Shown here in pieces: positions 22,762 through 33,590 of a DNA stretch of 64,000 nucleotides (its first letter is position 1; each line of letters opens with the position of its first letter). The notes under the pieces were generated by a model, which saw only the letters and a program-made list of their open reading frames with translations, searched no databases and was not told the origin of the DNA. This DNA comes from Mesostigma viride (lineage: Eukaryota; Streptophyta; Mesostigmatophyceae; Mesostigmatales; Mesostigmataceae). The stretch spans positions 3,082,613 to 3,146,612 of the forward strand of contig RPFO01000041.1 in assembly GCA_009746045.1 (NCBI GenBank). Reading direction: 5' to 3'. A program made the translations under genes and the position numbers.

Positions 22762-23187
22762 GTGGCCTATGTGGATCATAGGAACTGCACGGGCCCCTGT
22801 GACCACTATGAGACTTTGGCCAAGGCGTTGGCTGCACTCAACAGAGAGGAGGGGGAGGTGAGCTCTGAAGGCTATGTGGAGGAGGTCCTATCTCAGCTGC
22901 ACACAAGCCTGTATGAGAGTGGCTCCCCTTTTGTGGCTCATCTGCTGCATAGGATGTATGCATTGTCACCAGGACCTGAGATTGACATGAGGCCTGCTGA
23001 GGGGCAGGACATGCTGGTAGACTTACCTGAGGCCTTGAAGGAGGCATTTACTCTGTTGAAGCCAGTGAGTATGGGAGAGGCTTCCTACATGGAGCTGTTG
23101 GAGTTTTCAGTCCAGCAGGGGGACTTTGATTTGGTTCCTTCTTCCTCCAGCTCAGGCCAGAAGGTGTTTTCCTTTGGAGACTTCTAA
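22762..23187 (+). pseudogene. Open frame in the interior of element C, unknown product
   Basis: A 141-codon frame from a GTG (no ATG) to a stop at 23185-23187, acidic, with segments such as EGYVEEVLSQLHTSLYESGS and PEALKEAFTLLKPVSMGEAS and a serine run near the C-terminus. I do not recognise the family. It is followed by a second frame, 23222-23575 (117 codons, also from GTG). Position between the RT remnant and the 3' LTR would correspond to integrase or a 3' accessory gene of a gypsy element, but no integrase motif is visible. It may be chance. Confidence 0.25.
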
Positions 23188-23925
23188 CCCCTTTTGCAAT
23201 CCAGGGTTGCCCTAGTACACTGTGGAACCCAAGGTCCGTCAGACGCCACTAAGGGTGCTGGTGCCTCTGATAGGTGCTAAGTGGTCGGTGGTCAAGACCT
23301 TTCTGCAGTTCTGGTGGGCGTACAGATCATGGGTGAGCAGGCACAAGACGTCCTCTACTTGGGTGATGGACCCTGAGAGTCAGTCTGTGGTGCTCCTCTC
23401 CTATCCAGGGGCATGCCTTCGCTATGCTGCCCAGATGGTGGCAGGAGCTGCTGAGACTTGCGTGGTGCTGCAGGTCAGCAGGAACTGGCCAGAGTTGGCC
23501 CACATGGTGGAGCAGTTTCCCATGTGTGGACTCAAGGGCAAGGATGGCCTGAATGGGGATTGGTATAGCCTGTGAGGAACAGGGCTGAGAAGGAAAGGGG
23601 GCTTTGGATTGTGGTGTGAGGGGGGGATTCCAGGATGGATGATGGGGGGGCTCCATTCCAGTTCTGATGTTCCAGTCCAGAGTTCCAGAATTCCAGAATG
23701 ATGACGGGATGACTTCCAGTATTGGTGTGTTTATCTGGGCTTGTAGTGGATAAGGATGTGACTTGTCTTCTTTAAGCACCTGTGACTAGATGTTTATGAG
23801 ATAGGAGGCCCTGGCTGCAGGGATGTAAAAACCCATCTGCTTTTCCCAAGAGATGGTGGATTTCTGTTCAGTGTCACTCCTCCTTAAAGAGTAGTTGATT
23901 TTGGGGAACTGGTGGTTCCAGTCTT

Positions 23926-23937
23926 GAGGGGGAGATA
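23926..23937 (+). promoter_or_regulatory. Polypurine tract of element C
   Basis: GAGGGGGAGATA directly abuts the TG of the 3' LTR, the usual plus-strand primer position. Confidence 0.75.
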
Positions 23938-24652
23938 TGTAACAAGCAAAAATGACTTTGTTGTTACATCCTTTGTTTTGTGAATGTTTGACTTTTATTC
24001 GAGGACTTTTGGATCAGTATTGGGAACGTTATGAGGTTTCCAAGAAGGCGGTACTTGAAACTTGTACTTTGTCAACCGAGTGTTAGAAGCCCTTATTGGT
24101 CGTGGCCTGATCCACGTGGGGTTATAGTTTGTTGGTCGGTACTACCAAGTCTTAAATGTTCCTTTGGGACTTTAGTGCTTACTACAGATTCAGGATCTCA
24201 TGTACAGATTCTGCCAGGCTGTTGGTGTTGTTGTTCTGTTTTGTGTGACTAGGATGGATACGAGGATCTTGTTTAGAATTCCATGATTTTGATTGGCTCT
24301 CTTCAGGCTAAGGTTGAGGCATGCTCGACAAGCACGTCGATATCAAGGACGTGGGGTCGCCATTGTTGCTACGTTGGTTTTGATTCATCATGGTATAATA
24401 AAGCTTGTCTTTGTTGTCCATTCATAAGAGCCCCTTGGCTATAGACGTCCTTCAGTTCCACAGAGGTCGTCTATACACGAGCTTGTCTTTGTGTCTACAA
24501 GGGGTTGTGATTCCCTAAATCATGTGCTGTTGAATTTCCATCTCAACGTTGCTCGGATACTTGAAGTTCTGCAACTCAAGAAGGCAACCCAGGTAACAGA
24601 TCTTTCATATTTGGACTATGGATGATGTTGATGATCATTTTTAGTCGTTACA
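23938..24652 (+). repeat. 3' LTR of element C
   Basis: 715 bp, TGTAACAAGC to CGTTACA, uninterrupted. It serves as the empty-site reference for the TIR element in the 5' LTR: here AAGTC and TTAAATG are adjacent at 24151-24152. Contains AATAAA at about 24398. Followed by the target duplication ATGCC. Confidence 0.9.
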
Positions 24653-24674
24653 ATGCCGACAACATCATGAATAA

Positions 24675-26091
24675 CTAGGAGGTACTGCCGTTCGGCACAA
24701 ACTTTATATGATAACTGTCGACAACAAATTCATCACAAATTTCACATAATTCTGTCATTCGATGCATAGATAAAGCATCGCCAAACAAAACATGGAAAAT
24801 ATTTCGAAACAAAACAGGTGAAGAGTTGACTGATCTAGATAATTGCAAAGGGTAACACTCGGTTCCCTGGCTGCCAACGATCAGGTTCTTGACCAAAAGT
24901 ATGTCGAATAACATCCTAATTGCTAAGGTGACAAATAAATGCCCCCGCGACCAGCGGATGAAAATATTGTAGTCCAGAAGTAAGAAAAAGTTGTCAAACG
25001 TGGCAAACAGTGCAAGATTTTTTGACAGCGTGCGCGGTCGGTGTCCTTGCGCGCGTCGGCTCGGCGTTGGACTTCCAGCTGGTTCCTGCAGCTTGGTGGC
25101 CATGGCATCGGCGGTGGAGGTGGTCACTGACCGCAGTACGTTCGCATACATAGAAGTGCATGCTGCGAGAGGCTGACATCGATCGATCTGCCGGCCGGGT
25201 GCCCCTGGGCAGCGATGGTGGCCGTCTGCGCTGCAATCTCTGGGACCTGCGCGGCCAGGGCCTCGGTTTTGGCGGTGATGGCGTCGAGCTTTTTTACGAG
25301 CAGGCGGCCGCATGCTTGCCCTCCACCTGATTTAGGCGAGAAACAAGTGCGGCATGCGCCGTCTTGGGGTGAAGCGGTGTGGGTGCAGGGCGCGAGCCCC
25401 GCCCGTCAAGGAAACGTTGTGTGGGCCAACCAGAGGTCAAGGCTGATCGGCGCCGCGCCGTCCCCCGTGTGCTCCACCGGGGCACGCTGCTGCCGGGCGC
25501 CGCCGAGCCGGTTGAGGTGGCCACCACATGTCCTTGCCCTCAGGGTTGCGAGCTTGACATGCAGGCCTTGGCATCCGCGATGTACAGCTGGGCCGCCTCT
25601 GCGTCCTCAGCACGTGCGTAGGCCTCCACAAGGGCGGCCTTGAGCACAGGTTTCACGGCAGCGGGTCCTAGTTACGCTTGAGGCGGTGGGCCGGGCAGCC
25701 ACCAGGACCTTGGGGTCCTGTTGGTAGATCGAGCGGACCGGGTCGGCGGTGGGGCATGGCCGGCAGGTGCCGGGGCCGCCGCCAGCAGCGCCGGGGCGCG
25801 GGCCGTAAAGCCCGCTGAAATGGCTGCCATTTTTGCCAGCGTTGGGAGCACCTTGGGCCAGCGCGTCGACGTCAGCCTGGGCCCGCCTAGGGACTCCAGG
25901 TTACAGGGGTCACCGGCAGTATCGCAACAAGAATCGCAACTACGCAACTTTCCAGGAGGACCAAAAAACACTTTTGTTCCGATTCTTGCGCGGACCGATT
26001 TGGACGAAAAGTTGCGAATCGGCCAACGCGTGGTATCGCAACTAAAGATACACCCCGACGTGAAGTATGTCACTCCTTGGCTGACCGGCAC
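24675..26091 (-). pseudogene. LINE ORF1-like coiled-coil relic
   Basis: On the minus strand, pieces in changing frames are Ala/Lys/Glu-rich and coiled-coil-like: AALVEAYARAEDAEAAQLYI, SRLNQVEGKHAA, KKLDAITAKTEALAAQV and SVTTSTADAMATKLQE, in that order from 25650 down to 25080. A similar low-complexity ORF1-like stretch occurs at 40.1-40.9 kb (VTSTADTTALLRAVQQ). No endonuclease or reverse transcriptase follows. The frame 24675-25313 continues into AT-rich sequence without recognisable domains. The family assignment is tentative. Confidence 0.35.
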
Positions 26092-27257
26092 GAAGAATCA
26101 ACCGAACTGAAATGAGCGGCGTGGAGTTCAGCAAGGGCATTGTATGTATATAGTAGACTGTCAGGGGCACGTTGTGTAATTATATGCGTAATTATATGCG
26201 TTTCACCGCCTCATACAGTAGGCGGATGATCATGTTTTGCTATTTTTTTAGTGCACAAGTGCCTGAGACACGGACATTCATAGCTCGTACTAAACGGATT
26301 GCATGGTGCAGGAGCATGGATGCATGGAGGCATTCCAAAATTTGTAGGCATGATTGGTACGTCAGAAAAATGCTATAGCCGCAGTCGCGCAACATCTAAT
26401 GATGCGCACATTATCTCGGGCTGGTTTTTGCTGCATCTACACCTGTTAATCATCACGGGGGTGACGATGAAAGGTAGCACTTGTTATTAGCTTCTGTATC
26501 ATTGAATTTTTCGCAACCAGTAGTTTTCGTATGATGTATTTTGCGTATTTCATCATCGTTCAGGGCCAGGAAAGTCTCGACGCAGTGATGAGATTGACTT
26601 TCTGTCCTGAGATTGCTAGCTTTCCGCTAGCCTTCTTTTTGCTGTTTCGGCATGGCGCAGTCTAGTGTCCCTGCGGGTACCGTCAACAAGGTTAAGTCGT
26701 TATATCATTCGGTAAGTAATCTCGGACACGTTGTTGAAGGTTTGTGGTGTTAAGTTCGCTAACTTACTACTCCTGTGTACTAGTTTGTGGTTGTGGTTTT
26801 GTACAACCGTCGTCGTAACATTTTCATCGGTTTTGTTCATGATTAGCTGCGTCTGTTCCTAATATTCTAGAATGACGATTGATTTAGCATCTAAAGAAGT
26901 TGTATATGGTAGCACGATGATTTCTATTGCCTAAATTCTTCAGGAAATATGGTATCATGGCCAGTTTTTTGTCAGCCTTTTGGCTTTGCTAGTAAAGGAC
27001 GCCTGTGCAGTTGTGCAGTCCATGCAACATCTATGGAGGCCCCAGTGCCTTGCTGACGTAGAAAAGAAGTTCGATGCAGTGTTTGTATATTTTCATCCTA
27101 GGCCTGCATATGGAGGTCATTTCTCATGTTCTGGATGCATGGGTAACACCGCCCCTTGCACCCTCTTGCTACGTGTGCATTTGGGCCTTGGTTTGTGAAG
27201 ACGTCCAATATTGCATTAGCACTTAACATTGCATTGTAAGTGTCTTTTTTATCGCAC
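26092..27257. other. Intergenic with one possible first exon
   Basis: Apart from the candidate exon at 26652-26711 I see nothing recognisable. The last bases, CCGTG at 27258-27262, are the left target duplication of element A. A frame at 26980-27198 has no known domain. Confidence 0.4.
26652..26711 (+). CDS. Possible 5' exon of an unknown host gene
   Basis: ATG in a good context (CGGCATGGCG) opens a 20-codon frame, MAQSSVPAGTVNKVKSLYHS, which ends exactly at a consensus donor (G|GTAAGT, GT at 26712-26713). No downstream exon can be assigned; a frame at 26980-27198 starting after a TTTGCTAG acceptor-like site is a candidate. If real, element A at 27263 may have interrupted the gene. The signal is short and could be chance. 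Confidence 0.2.
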
Positions 27258-27262
27258 CCGTG

Positions 27263-27782
27263 AGTTATTCTAGGGCTTCAGGCCTAGACTATCTGTACAC
27301 GTGGCGTTGTCCCCGTCTCCCAAGTGGGATGCGGACTTGGACGGTGGTGTAGTACACTGGACAGATCTCTACTAGGGTTTAGATCCGCACGTGCCATGTT
27401 GGGCACGTGGGTGCTAGATATTAGCACTGAGATCTGTAGGGCACACGCACGTGGTACTCACGTGGTAGGGTTTATGAGCTGTGAGGCAGACCACAAGGTG
27501 GGCTGCAGAGCTAGTCCTGTACGGAGGTCCTAGGAGAGGTCCAGGACCATCCACGTAGTGCTGTTAGGCAGTCGTTGCCTGTGGGCATCGTATCAGTCCT
27601 AGCTGGAGTAGATCTAGCTGGACGGAGCCAGCACCTCATTGGTTAGCACTAGTGCAGGATAGCTAGGTTACCCTAACCTACGTGCCCATGCAATCCAGCT
27701 TGGCAAGCTTGCATGGATTGATATATGCCAGCCATTGCATAATCAAACACACGTTCGCTTCCATTTGCCACAGTGCATAACT
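27263..27782 (+). repeat. 5' LTR of element A
   Basis: 520 bp, AGTTATTCTAGGG to GTGCATAACT. No TGG-type primer site follows; the interior starts TGCATTGCTAAAAAC. Transcription start is probably upstream of the first ATG at 27835. Confidence 0.85.
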
Positions 27783-27834
27783 TGCATTGCTAAAAACTCT
27801 CAGTTTTACACACTACTTTCATTAACTCTCAACA

Positions 27835-29137
27835 ATGTCGAATCTGTCGGACAATGAGGGATCTTCCTCGTCCAGTCTGTCGGCTTCGTCCGAAGATATG
27901 GACTACCGTGCCGCCCTGCGGGGCAGGCGTGAGAGAGGCGAACATGCTGGCAGCGATGCCGGCAGCGGTCGGGAGTCCTCCGATGAGGACCCGACTTACA
28001 TTGGTCCGCTGGCACCGAAGCCGCCGGTGTACAATGTATGGCGGCCGAGGGTGCCGCGTGCAGAAGGGGCTGCAGAAGGGCAGCCCACTGCGCCCGAACT
28101 GGCAACGGGGCCGGGGCGGGTGGTCCAGCATTTGGGGGATTTTCCCTCAGATGGCTATGACGAAGACGAGGACTTCGTCGACCTTGAGCTTCCCGCGGAC
28201 AAGGCTAAGCGCGAGGAGAAGCTGCGCCTGGAGGCCGAACGTGTTCGGCAGGAGGCGCAGCTGCGCCGGGAGCTGGAGCAGCAGCGCGAGCTGGAAGAGC
28301 AGCGAGAAGCGCAGCTGCGGGCAGAGAAGCGAGATGCATGGACAGGCGAGCCCGGGAGCTCGCGGAACGCCAACGGGAGCGGGACCGGGTGGCGAGGGCG
28401 GGCTTGGCCATGCGCGCGGGCGCAGCAGGTGAGCGCGAGGCTCCTCCGCTTACGTGTTGCGTAAGAAAAGCGAGCTGTTTACCTTCTCTCGCCGGCGCAC
28501 CGCCCGTCACTTTCAGCGCGTGGCGGGCGAGGTCCTGCAGGAGACGGACTCCTCGGTCTCCATGTTGGATGGGGAGCGAGGTGAGGACCTGGTTCTGATG
28601 GACCCGGCGATGATCGAGGCCGAGCGACAGGCCAAGATTGAGTATGCCCGACACTGCCAGCGCAAGGCGAAGAGGGCGATGGCCAGGTCCATGGCGGAGA
28701 ACAGCCAGGAGCGGGAGCGTGCGGCCCGGGAAGCGCAGCACAGGGAGCTGCGTCGGCTGCAGGCGAAGGCGCACGCAGCAACGGAGAAGACCAGGCGCCA
28801 TCAGGCTCGCCTGGAGGCGGCAATGCGGCGGTCGCAGGCGGAGATGGCGGCGATGGTGGGCCCGGCCCGGAGGGAGCGGGAGGCCCGGTTGGCACGAAAG
28901 AGCCGGAGGAATGCACGTGCCCTGGACAGGCGCATGCGCAAGGAGGAACGGGCACTCCGACGGTACAAGGAGGCAGCCCGGACCTGGGCGCTGCAGGGCG
29001 AATTTGGCGATGCCATTCGCTTTGCGCGCGGTTTGGCGCCCCACGAGCCGGTGCCAGAAGACGCGGTCATGGAGTTCCTTCGTGCACCGCAGCCAGAACG
29101 AGCAAGGCGAGGAGCGGCATTGCTGCAGGCGCGTTAG
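27835..29137 (+). pseudogene. N-terminal coiled-coil region of element A polyprotein
   Basis: Starts at an ATG 53 nt after the LTR. Residues 1-100 are Ser/Glu/Asp-rich; from about residue 120 the protein is a charged coiled coil (LRLEAERVRQEAQLRRELEQ). Two frames are needed: 27835-28428, then 28517-29134. The gap of 88 nt starts CAG|GTGAGC and ends TTTCAG|CGC and joining there keeps the frame (phase 0), so it could be a spliceosomal intron rather than a frameshift. The second part continues as a Lys/Arg/Glu-rich coil to a TAG at 29135-29137. B and B2 have no counterpart, so this may be captured host sequence or a divergent Gag extension. Confidence 0.5.
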
Positions 29138-29200
29138 CGAGTAATCGCTGGTGCAGACACCCCTTACCCACCACCCCCCACACCCACACACCCCGTGCAG

Positions 29201-29501
29201 ACCGACACGGACCGCGAGCTGGATCGCATTGCAGCACTGCTACACCAGGAGCTGGATGCAGCGGAGGCCAACCCGTCCAAGCGGGCGCGGGCAGCTGAGG
29301 CAGTAGAGCAACTGCTCAGGGCCGCCAAGAAGGTTTGCCAAGGAAAGTGGTCGGAGGGGTGTGGACCATCGTCTTCACACCAGCGGTCGCATCCAGAGGA
29401 GGATGGAGACGAGGGTAGGGACGGGGGAGCACCATGCAGGGGGGGTTGCACCTTCAAGCACCGGGGGTATGGCGGGAGGCAACAACGCTGGAGCGTCAAC
29501 C

Positions 29502-29544
<43 letters not shown>

Positions 29545-30041
29545 AGCAGCAACAGCAGCAGCGGCGGCGGCAGCAACAGCAACAGCAACCGCAGCAGCAG
29601 CAGCAGCAACCCCAACCTCAAGCGGCCGTCGCTGTACCACAGCGACCCAGGTTTGATGCATCAAGAAGGGAGGATAGGATTACCTTCCCAGGTCTAGCTG
29701 AGGGGTTCATGCAGGAGGATGCACTTGAGTTCCTTTTCAAAATAGGACATTCCTGGTCCCATGATAACATCCGTGATTGGTTTCCTGCTTTTAGGGTGTC
29801 TAACACGGTACACCAATCTGCACCTAGCATAAAGCAAATGGTACAGATGTATGAGAGGAAAGCCAGCACACTTGGGGCAGAGGAGGTGCAAGTCTTCACG
29901 GACTTCATAGCAGATCTGAAAGGGTTGTTGACTAAGGGGGAACACCTGCAGGCTATCAAGGGGTTCAACTGGTTGGCCTCGTACAAAGTCAATAAGTCTG
30001 ATTACGTACGTGACAACAAGCAGTATGTCCTGTGTATATAG
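29201..30041 (+). pseudogene. Gag of element A with CAG/polyglutamine tract
   Basis: A frame from 29195 reads TDTDRELDRIAALLHQELDA and RAAEAVEQLLRAAKKV, then the register changes and 29361-30041 carries a glutamine tract encoded by CAG/CAA repeats (about 29505-29620). After it comes the Gag core, with RITFPGLAEGFMQEDALEFL and a series of hydrophobic helices to residue 226. The core is at the same relative place as the Gag region of element B (residues 60-230 there). The frame ends at 30041, just after the start of the next frame at 30032. Confidence 0.6.
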
Positions 30042-31480
30042 ACAGGGACGAGGAGCTTAAGAAGTTAAACTCCAAGTACCTAGTCCATACTTGGCTCACC
30101 AAAGCTGAACTGGACAAGAACACCAATGCAGTCCTGCTGGCAGGCCTTAAAGATAAGTGGGATGACTTCAGGGGGGCAATGTTGTTTATTCAGCAGAGCT
30201 TAGAACCCTTCTCCACTGTCAAGGAAGCCAAGGTCAACAAGGTGCAAGGGGGGGGAAGTAAGGAAGGTGCAGGTCCCAGCAGGAAGAAGCTAATCAAGGA
30301 GGTGGTGGCTCAGGTCAAGGCAGTGTTCAAGGGTCCCCAGCAAGGTAAAAAGAAAGGGGGGTCATCCAAGCAGCAGGGTAAGTCAGACAAGGGGGGGCAG
30401 GGGAACCCAGGCAATAAAGCAGGGTCCTCCCAGGGGCACAGCCAGAAAGGTAAGCCTCATGACTCCAATTTGTACTGCACCAGGTGCTCGTGCAAGGGGC
30501 ACGAAAGGGATGATTGCTGGAAGGGCAAACCTGACTATGGATCTGATGTTCATGTGTGCCTAGGTTGCTGGGAGACACGCCACCCGTTACCTGCAGGGGG
30601 ACGCTGCAACAAGCCCAGGAAGGGAGCCACAGCGGGGCGCCCCTCTAAGCAAGCCAGCACTCAGGACGACTGTAAGTCTCCTGTACCCTGGTTTATCAAT
30701 GGCCGTGTACCTTCAATCTGCTCTGTGTTACCTGACAGTGAGGAAGTGGACTGGGAGCTGGCTTATGACATGACATTAGCTCAGATGGCCCAAGATCCCA
30801 CTATAGCCTCCTTAGACGCTGCAGCAGACAAGGTTATTTCCTATGCCAAGTTAGCTCAACAGCTGCACAACAAGGCAATGGGGCATGAAGCAGTGGCAGA
30901 AAGGCTGGCCAACAAAATTGAGGGCCGTGACCTGGAACAGATGTGCAGGCATGTCAGGAAGCACTGTGAAGCGTGCCAACTGCATGCACCTAAACCCAAA
31001 AGATGGCATGTGGCCACCCCACCACTGGCTAGGGGAAAGCTAGTAGGGGATGTGATACACGTAGTCAAGGACACGGTGTATTACTTGGTCCTAAAAGATG
31101 CCTGGTCTAGGTTTGTGGTGATAGAACCCTTGCCAGGCATGGCCAACGAACAACTGCACAGGGCCCTGCTGATTGCATTAGCACGGTATCATCCCCAGGA
31201 AAAATTAATGCTAGATCAGCAGTTCACGTGGATACAAGATTATCCTGATCTGCCCAAGGTAGACATTGCTGGGGCTCAAGATCATGAACGCCAGGGGATG
31301 ATTGAACGTACCATGCGTGCTATCAGGGACCTAATAAAGAAAAATCAGTCCAGGGTAGCAGAATCTGGAAGCTATGCTGATAGGACAGCGTGGGCAGCTG
31401 AGGTGTGCAGAACTCTGAACACCAAACCCCTCATGTCTTCTCCTTTTGGTGAAATCACATCAATTGGCCTGCAATCAGTT
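30032..31480 (+). pseudogene. Gag zinc knuckles and integrase of element A
   Basis: Continues Gag in another frame. A basic Gly/Lys-rich stretch is followed by a CCHC knuckle C-x2-C-x4-H-x4-C (CTRCSCKGHERDDC, about 30476-30517) and a second variant C-x2-C-x4-H-x7-C (CLGCWETRHPLPAGGRC). Then come the integrase HHCC domain (H..H about 30867-30891; C..C of HCEACQ about 30970) and the core: Asp of GDVIHV (about 31050), Asp of LMLDQQF (about 31213) and Glu of GMIERT (about 31303). The spacing of the last two is 29 residues, shorter than the usual 35. The frame is cut by the insertion at 31481. There is no DTG protease motif between Gag and integrase. Confidence 0.75.
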
Positions 31481-33590
31481 GTTGAGCTTCGCTCATTTTA
31501 TATATGACGCGTGGACGGGCTCAAAGGGGACCGACCTGCCGTAGGTAGCGTAAGACTAGCGCTTGTCACGAGGGTACTGCACCGGCCGCCCCTTTTTGCG
31601 GCTGAGTGTGGTTCCGGAGTGCAGGCCTAGGTAGCTTCTAACGTACGTCACGAGACCTTGTACCTGCGCTAGCCGCCAGGCGTGGCGCAACTGTGATGGG
31701 CAGTCAGTCACCTTGTACTTGCGCCAGCCGGCAGGCCTGCGTGGCGCAATGTGAATGATAGTCAGTACTTAGAGTGGTGTAGGGGACGTAGGGAGGCCTC
31801 TTTTCAGCTTCGCAACTTGATCCCAGCATTTGCTGGCAAGGTCGGCTGGCCGCTATGGCGGCTGCGCTGAATGTAAGACGATGCTATCGGCCTCTCCGGG
31901 CGTGGAGAGGCCTGGAATAAAGTTCTTTATGTTCGCCACCTAACGTTACAGGCCACGGTAATGGTTGTTGGGTGGGGGGCTCTGCGATTTGAGTAAAAGG
32001 GTGTGATTTCCGGCGCTGGGCCCACTGACGATTCCCCTCTACCCCTGGGTGCGGCAAGCAGCTTCCTGACACTGGGAAAGCTGCGTTTTCAGTCGGACAA
32101 CGTCAGGGAATTAAGGAGCCATACAGGCCAGGGCCAGCGGCTACGGTGGAAAGAATCACAGGTGGAGGCGAATCTGCCTTAAACGTGGAGATGGCTAGCG
32201 CGGGGTGCCAGGGTAGCCCATAACTGCCAAGAGCCTGACAGCGGACCCGATCTTTCGGCCTGTGGCCAGACGGGAGTTTCGGGGAGGATGCGGGGCTGGG
32301 GCGAATCTTGGTGGGAGGAGCGCGCTCTTCATCACTGCCCAGTTTTTCAGCAAAGAATGTTCGCCTGGCGGGGCTGAAATTCTTGCTGTTTTATCGCCTT
32401 GTTTTTATCCTGTATGATGCATTATAGGAAAAGCGATAAAGAGTTCGGTTCAGCCAGGGGGGCATCTCTATGCCATAAAAAATTTCCTACAACAACACAA
32501 GCCCTGGTCAGGGCCTTGGCTAAGCAGTTTCCAAGCCAAGGCCATGGTAGGGTAGAGGGCCTACCGCCACAAAGGTTTCAATGCCGGGAAATCCCAGCCT
32601 CGGGGGTGGGGCTGGTGATGGGTCCTGGGCTTGTGAGAGACGGTCCGGGGGCGTAAGGCCTAATGAGCAGCCGCTGGAAACCGCCCCCCTAACGGGGGGA
32701 ACGACATGGGTGCCGCCCTGCGTCCGCCGGGAAACCGTAGCGGCCACACGGGGGCGGCAGTACAGCCGCGGCAGCATGCGGGAGGGGGGCCAGGGGCGGA
32801 AAGAAACTCGGCACCAAGGTTGGCGATAGCCTTGGTGGCCAGGTAGGAGGTGCGGGGGCAACACCTTGGGTTCGAGTATGCTGGGCCCCCAGCATGGTGC
32901 TACAATAACCAACTTGATAATGATGTGCACTGAGTTTGAAGGTGTGGTATAGGCTGTCCGTATAAAGCCTAGCACACAAAAATGTAAAATAAATGTTTCT
33001 CTTGGTGGGAAGGAACTCCACTGGACCAAAAACAAGAAATGTTTTTGTTGAGCTTTGCTCATTTTATATATGACGCGTGGACGGGCTCAAAGGGGACCGA
33101 CCTGCCGTAGGTAGCGTAAGACTAGCGCTTGTCACGAGGGTACTGCACCGGCCGCCCCTTTTTGCGGCTGAGTGTGGTTCCGGAGTGCAGGCCTAGGTAG
33201 CTTCTAACGTACGTCACGAGACCTTGTACCTGCGCTAGCCGCCAGGCGTGGCGCAACTGTGATGGGCAGTCAGTCACCTTGTACTTGCGCCAGCCGGCAG
33301 GCCTGCGTGGCGCAATGTGAATGATAGTCAGTACTTAGAGTGGTGTAGGGGACGTAGGGAGGCCTCTTTTCAGCTCCCCCCCACCCACCCACGCTGCTAA
33401 GAGGGGCAACACCTTGTGTTCGAGTATGCTGGGCCCCCAGCATGGTGCTACAATAACCAACTTGATAATGATGTGCACTGAGTTTGAAGGTGTGGTATAG
33501 GCTGTCCGTATCAAGCCTAGCACACAAAAATGTAAAATAAATGTTTCTATTGGTGGGAAGGAACTCCAATGGACCAAAAACAAGAAATGT
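31481..33590. repeat. Tandem-duplicated insertion in element A integrase
   Basis: Two modules are each present twice in direct order. Module 1 (329 bp, GTTGAGCTTYGCTCATTTTA onward) is at 31481-31809 and 33047-33375. Module 2 (about 188 bp, GGGGCAACACCTTG to AACAAGAAATGT) is at 32854-33042 and 33403-33590. About 1.04 kb separates modules 1 and 2 in the first copy but only 27 bp in the second. The insertion splits the integrase C-terminal region between FGEITSI and SYSQEVLDHY. Module 2 is preceded in the first copy by TGGCCAGGTAGG and contains GGTTCGAGTAT, which resemble RNA polymerase III A and B boxes, so a SINE origin is possible. Confidence 0.7.

Larger units (their letters stand above)
8942..24652 (+). 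mobile_element. Complete LTR retrotransposon C, 15.7 kb, Ty3/gypsy-like, with nested elements
   Basis: A 715-bp LTR (23938-24652; TGTAACAAGC...CGTTACA) matches a 5' copy at 8942-11014 that is split by an insertion. ATGCC at 8937-8941 and 24653-24657 is a 5-bp target duplication, so both ends are defined. TGGTATCGGAG (11016) follows the 5' LTR as primer site and GAGGGGGAGATA precedes the 3' LTR as polypurine tract. The interior carries a MITE (13778-14536) and a CACTA-like element (15681-21287); subtracting the three insertions leaves about 8 kb, normal for Ty3/gypsy. Only one gypsy-like coding trace is visible (about 21904-21990). The LTRs look about 99 percent alike where compared, yet no intact gag or pol exists, which suggests a non-autonomous element moved in trans. 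Confidence 0.9.

Noticed and set aside
29129-29200. A GC-AG intron in element A
   Set aside because: GC at 29129 and CAG at 29198-29200 would keep phase 0, but a stop codon, weak donor and lack of other evidence make a mutation equally likely. Mentioned only as a possibility.
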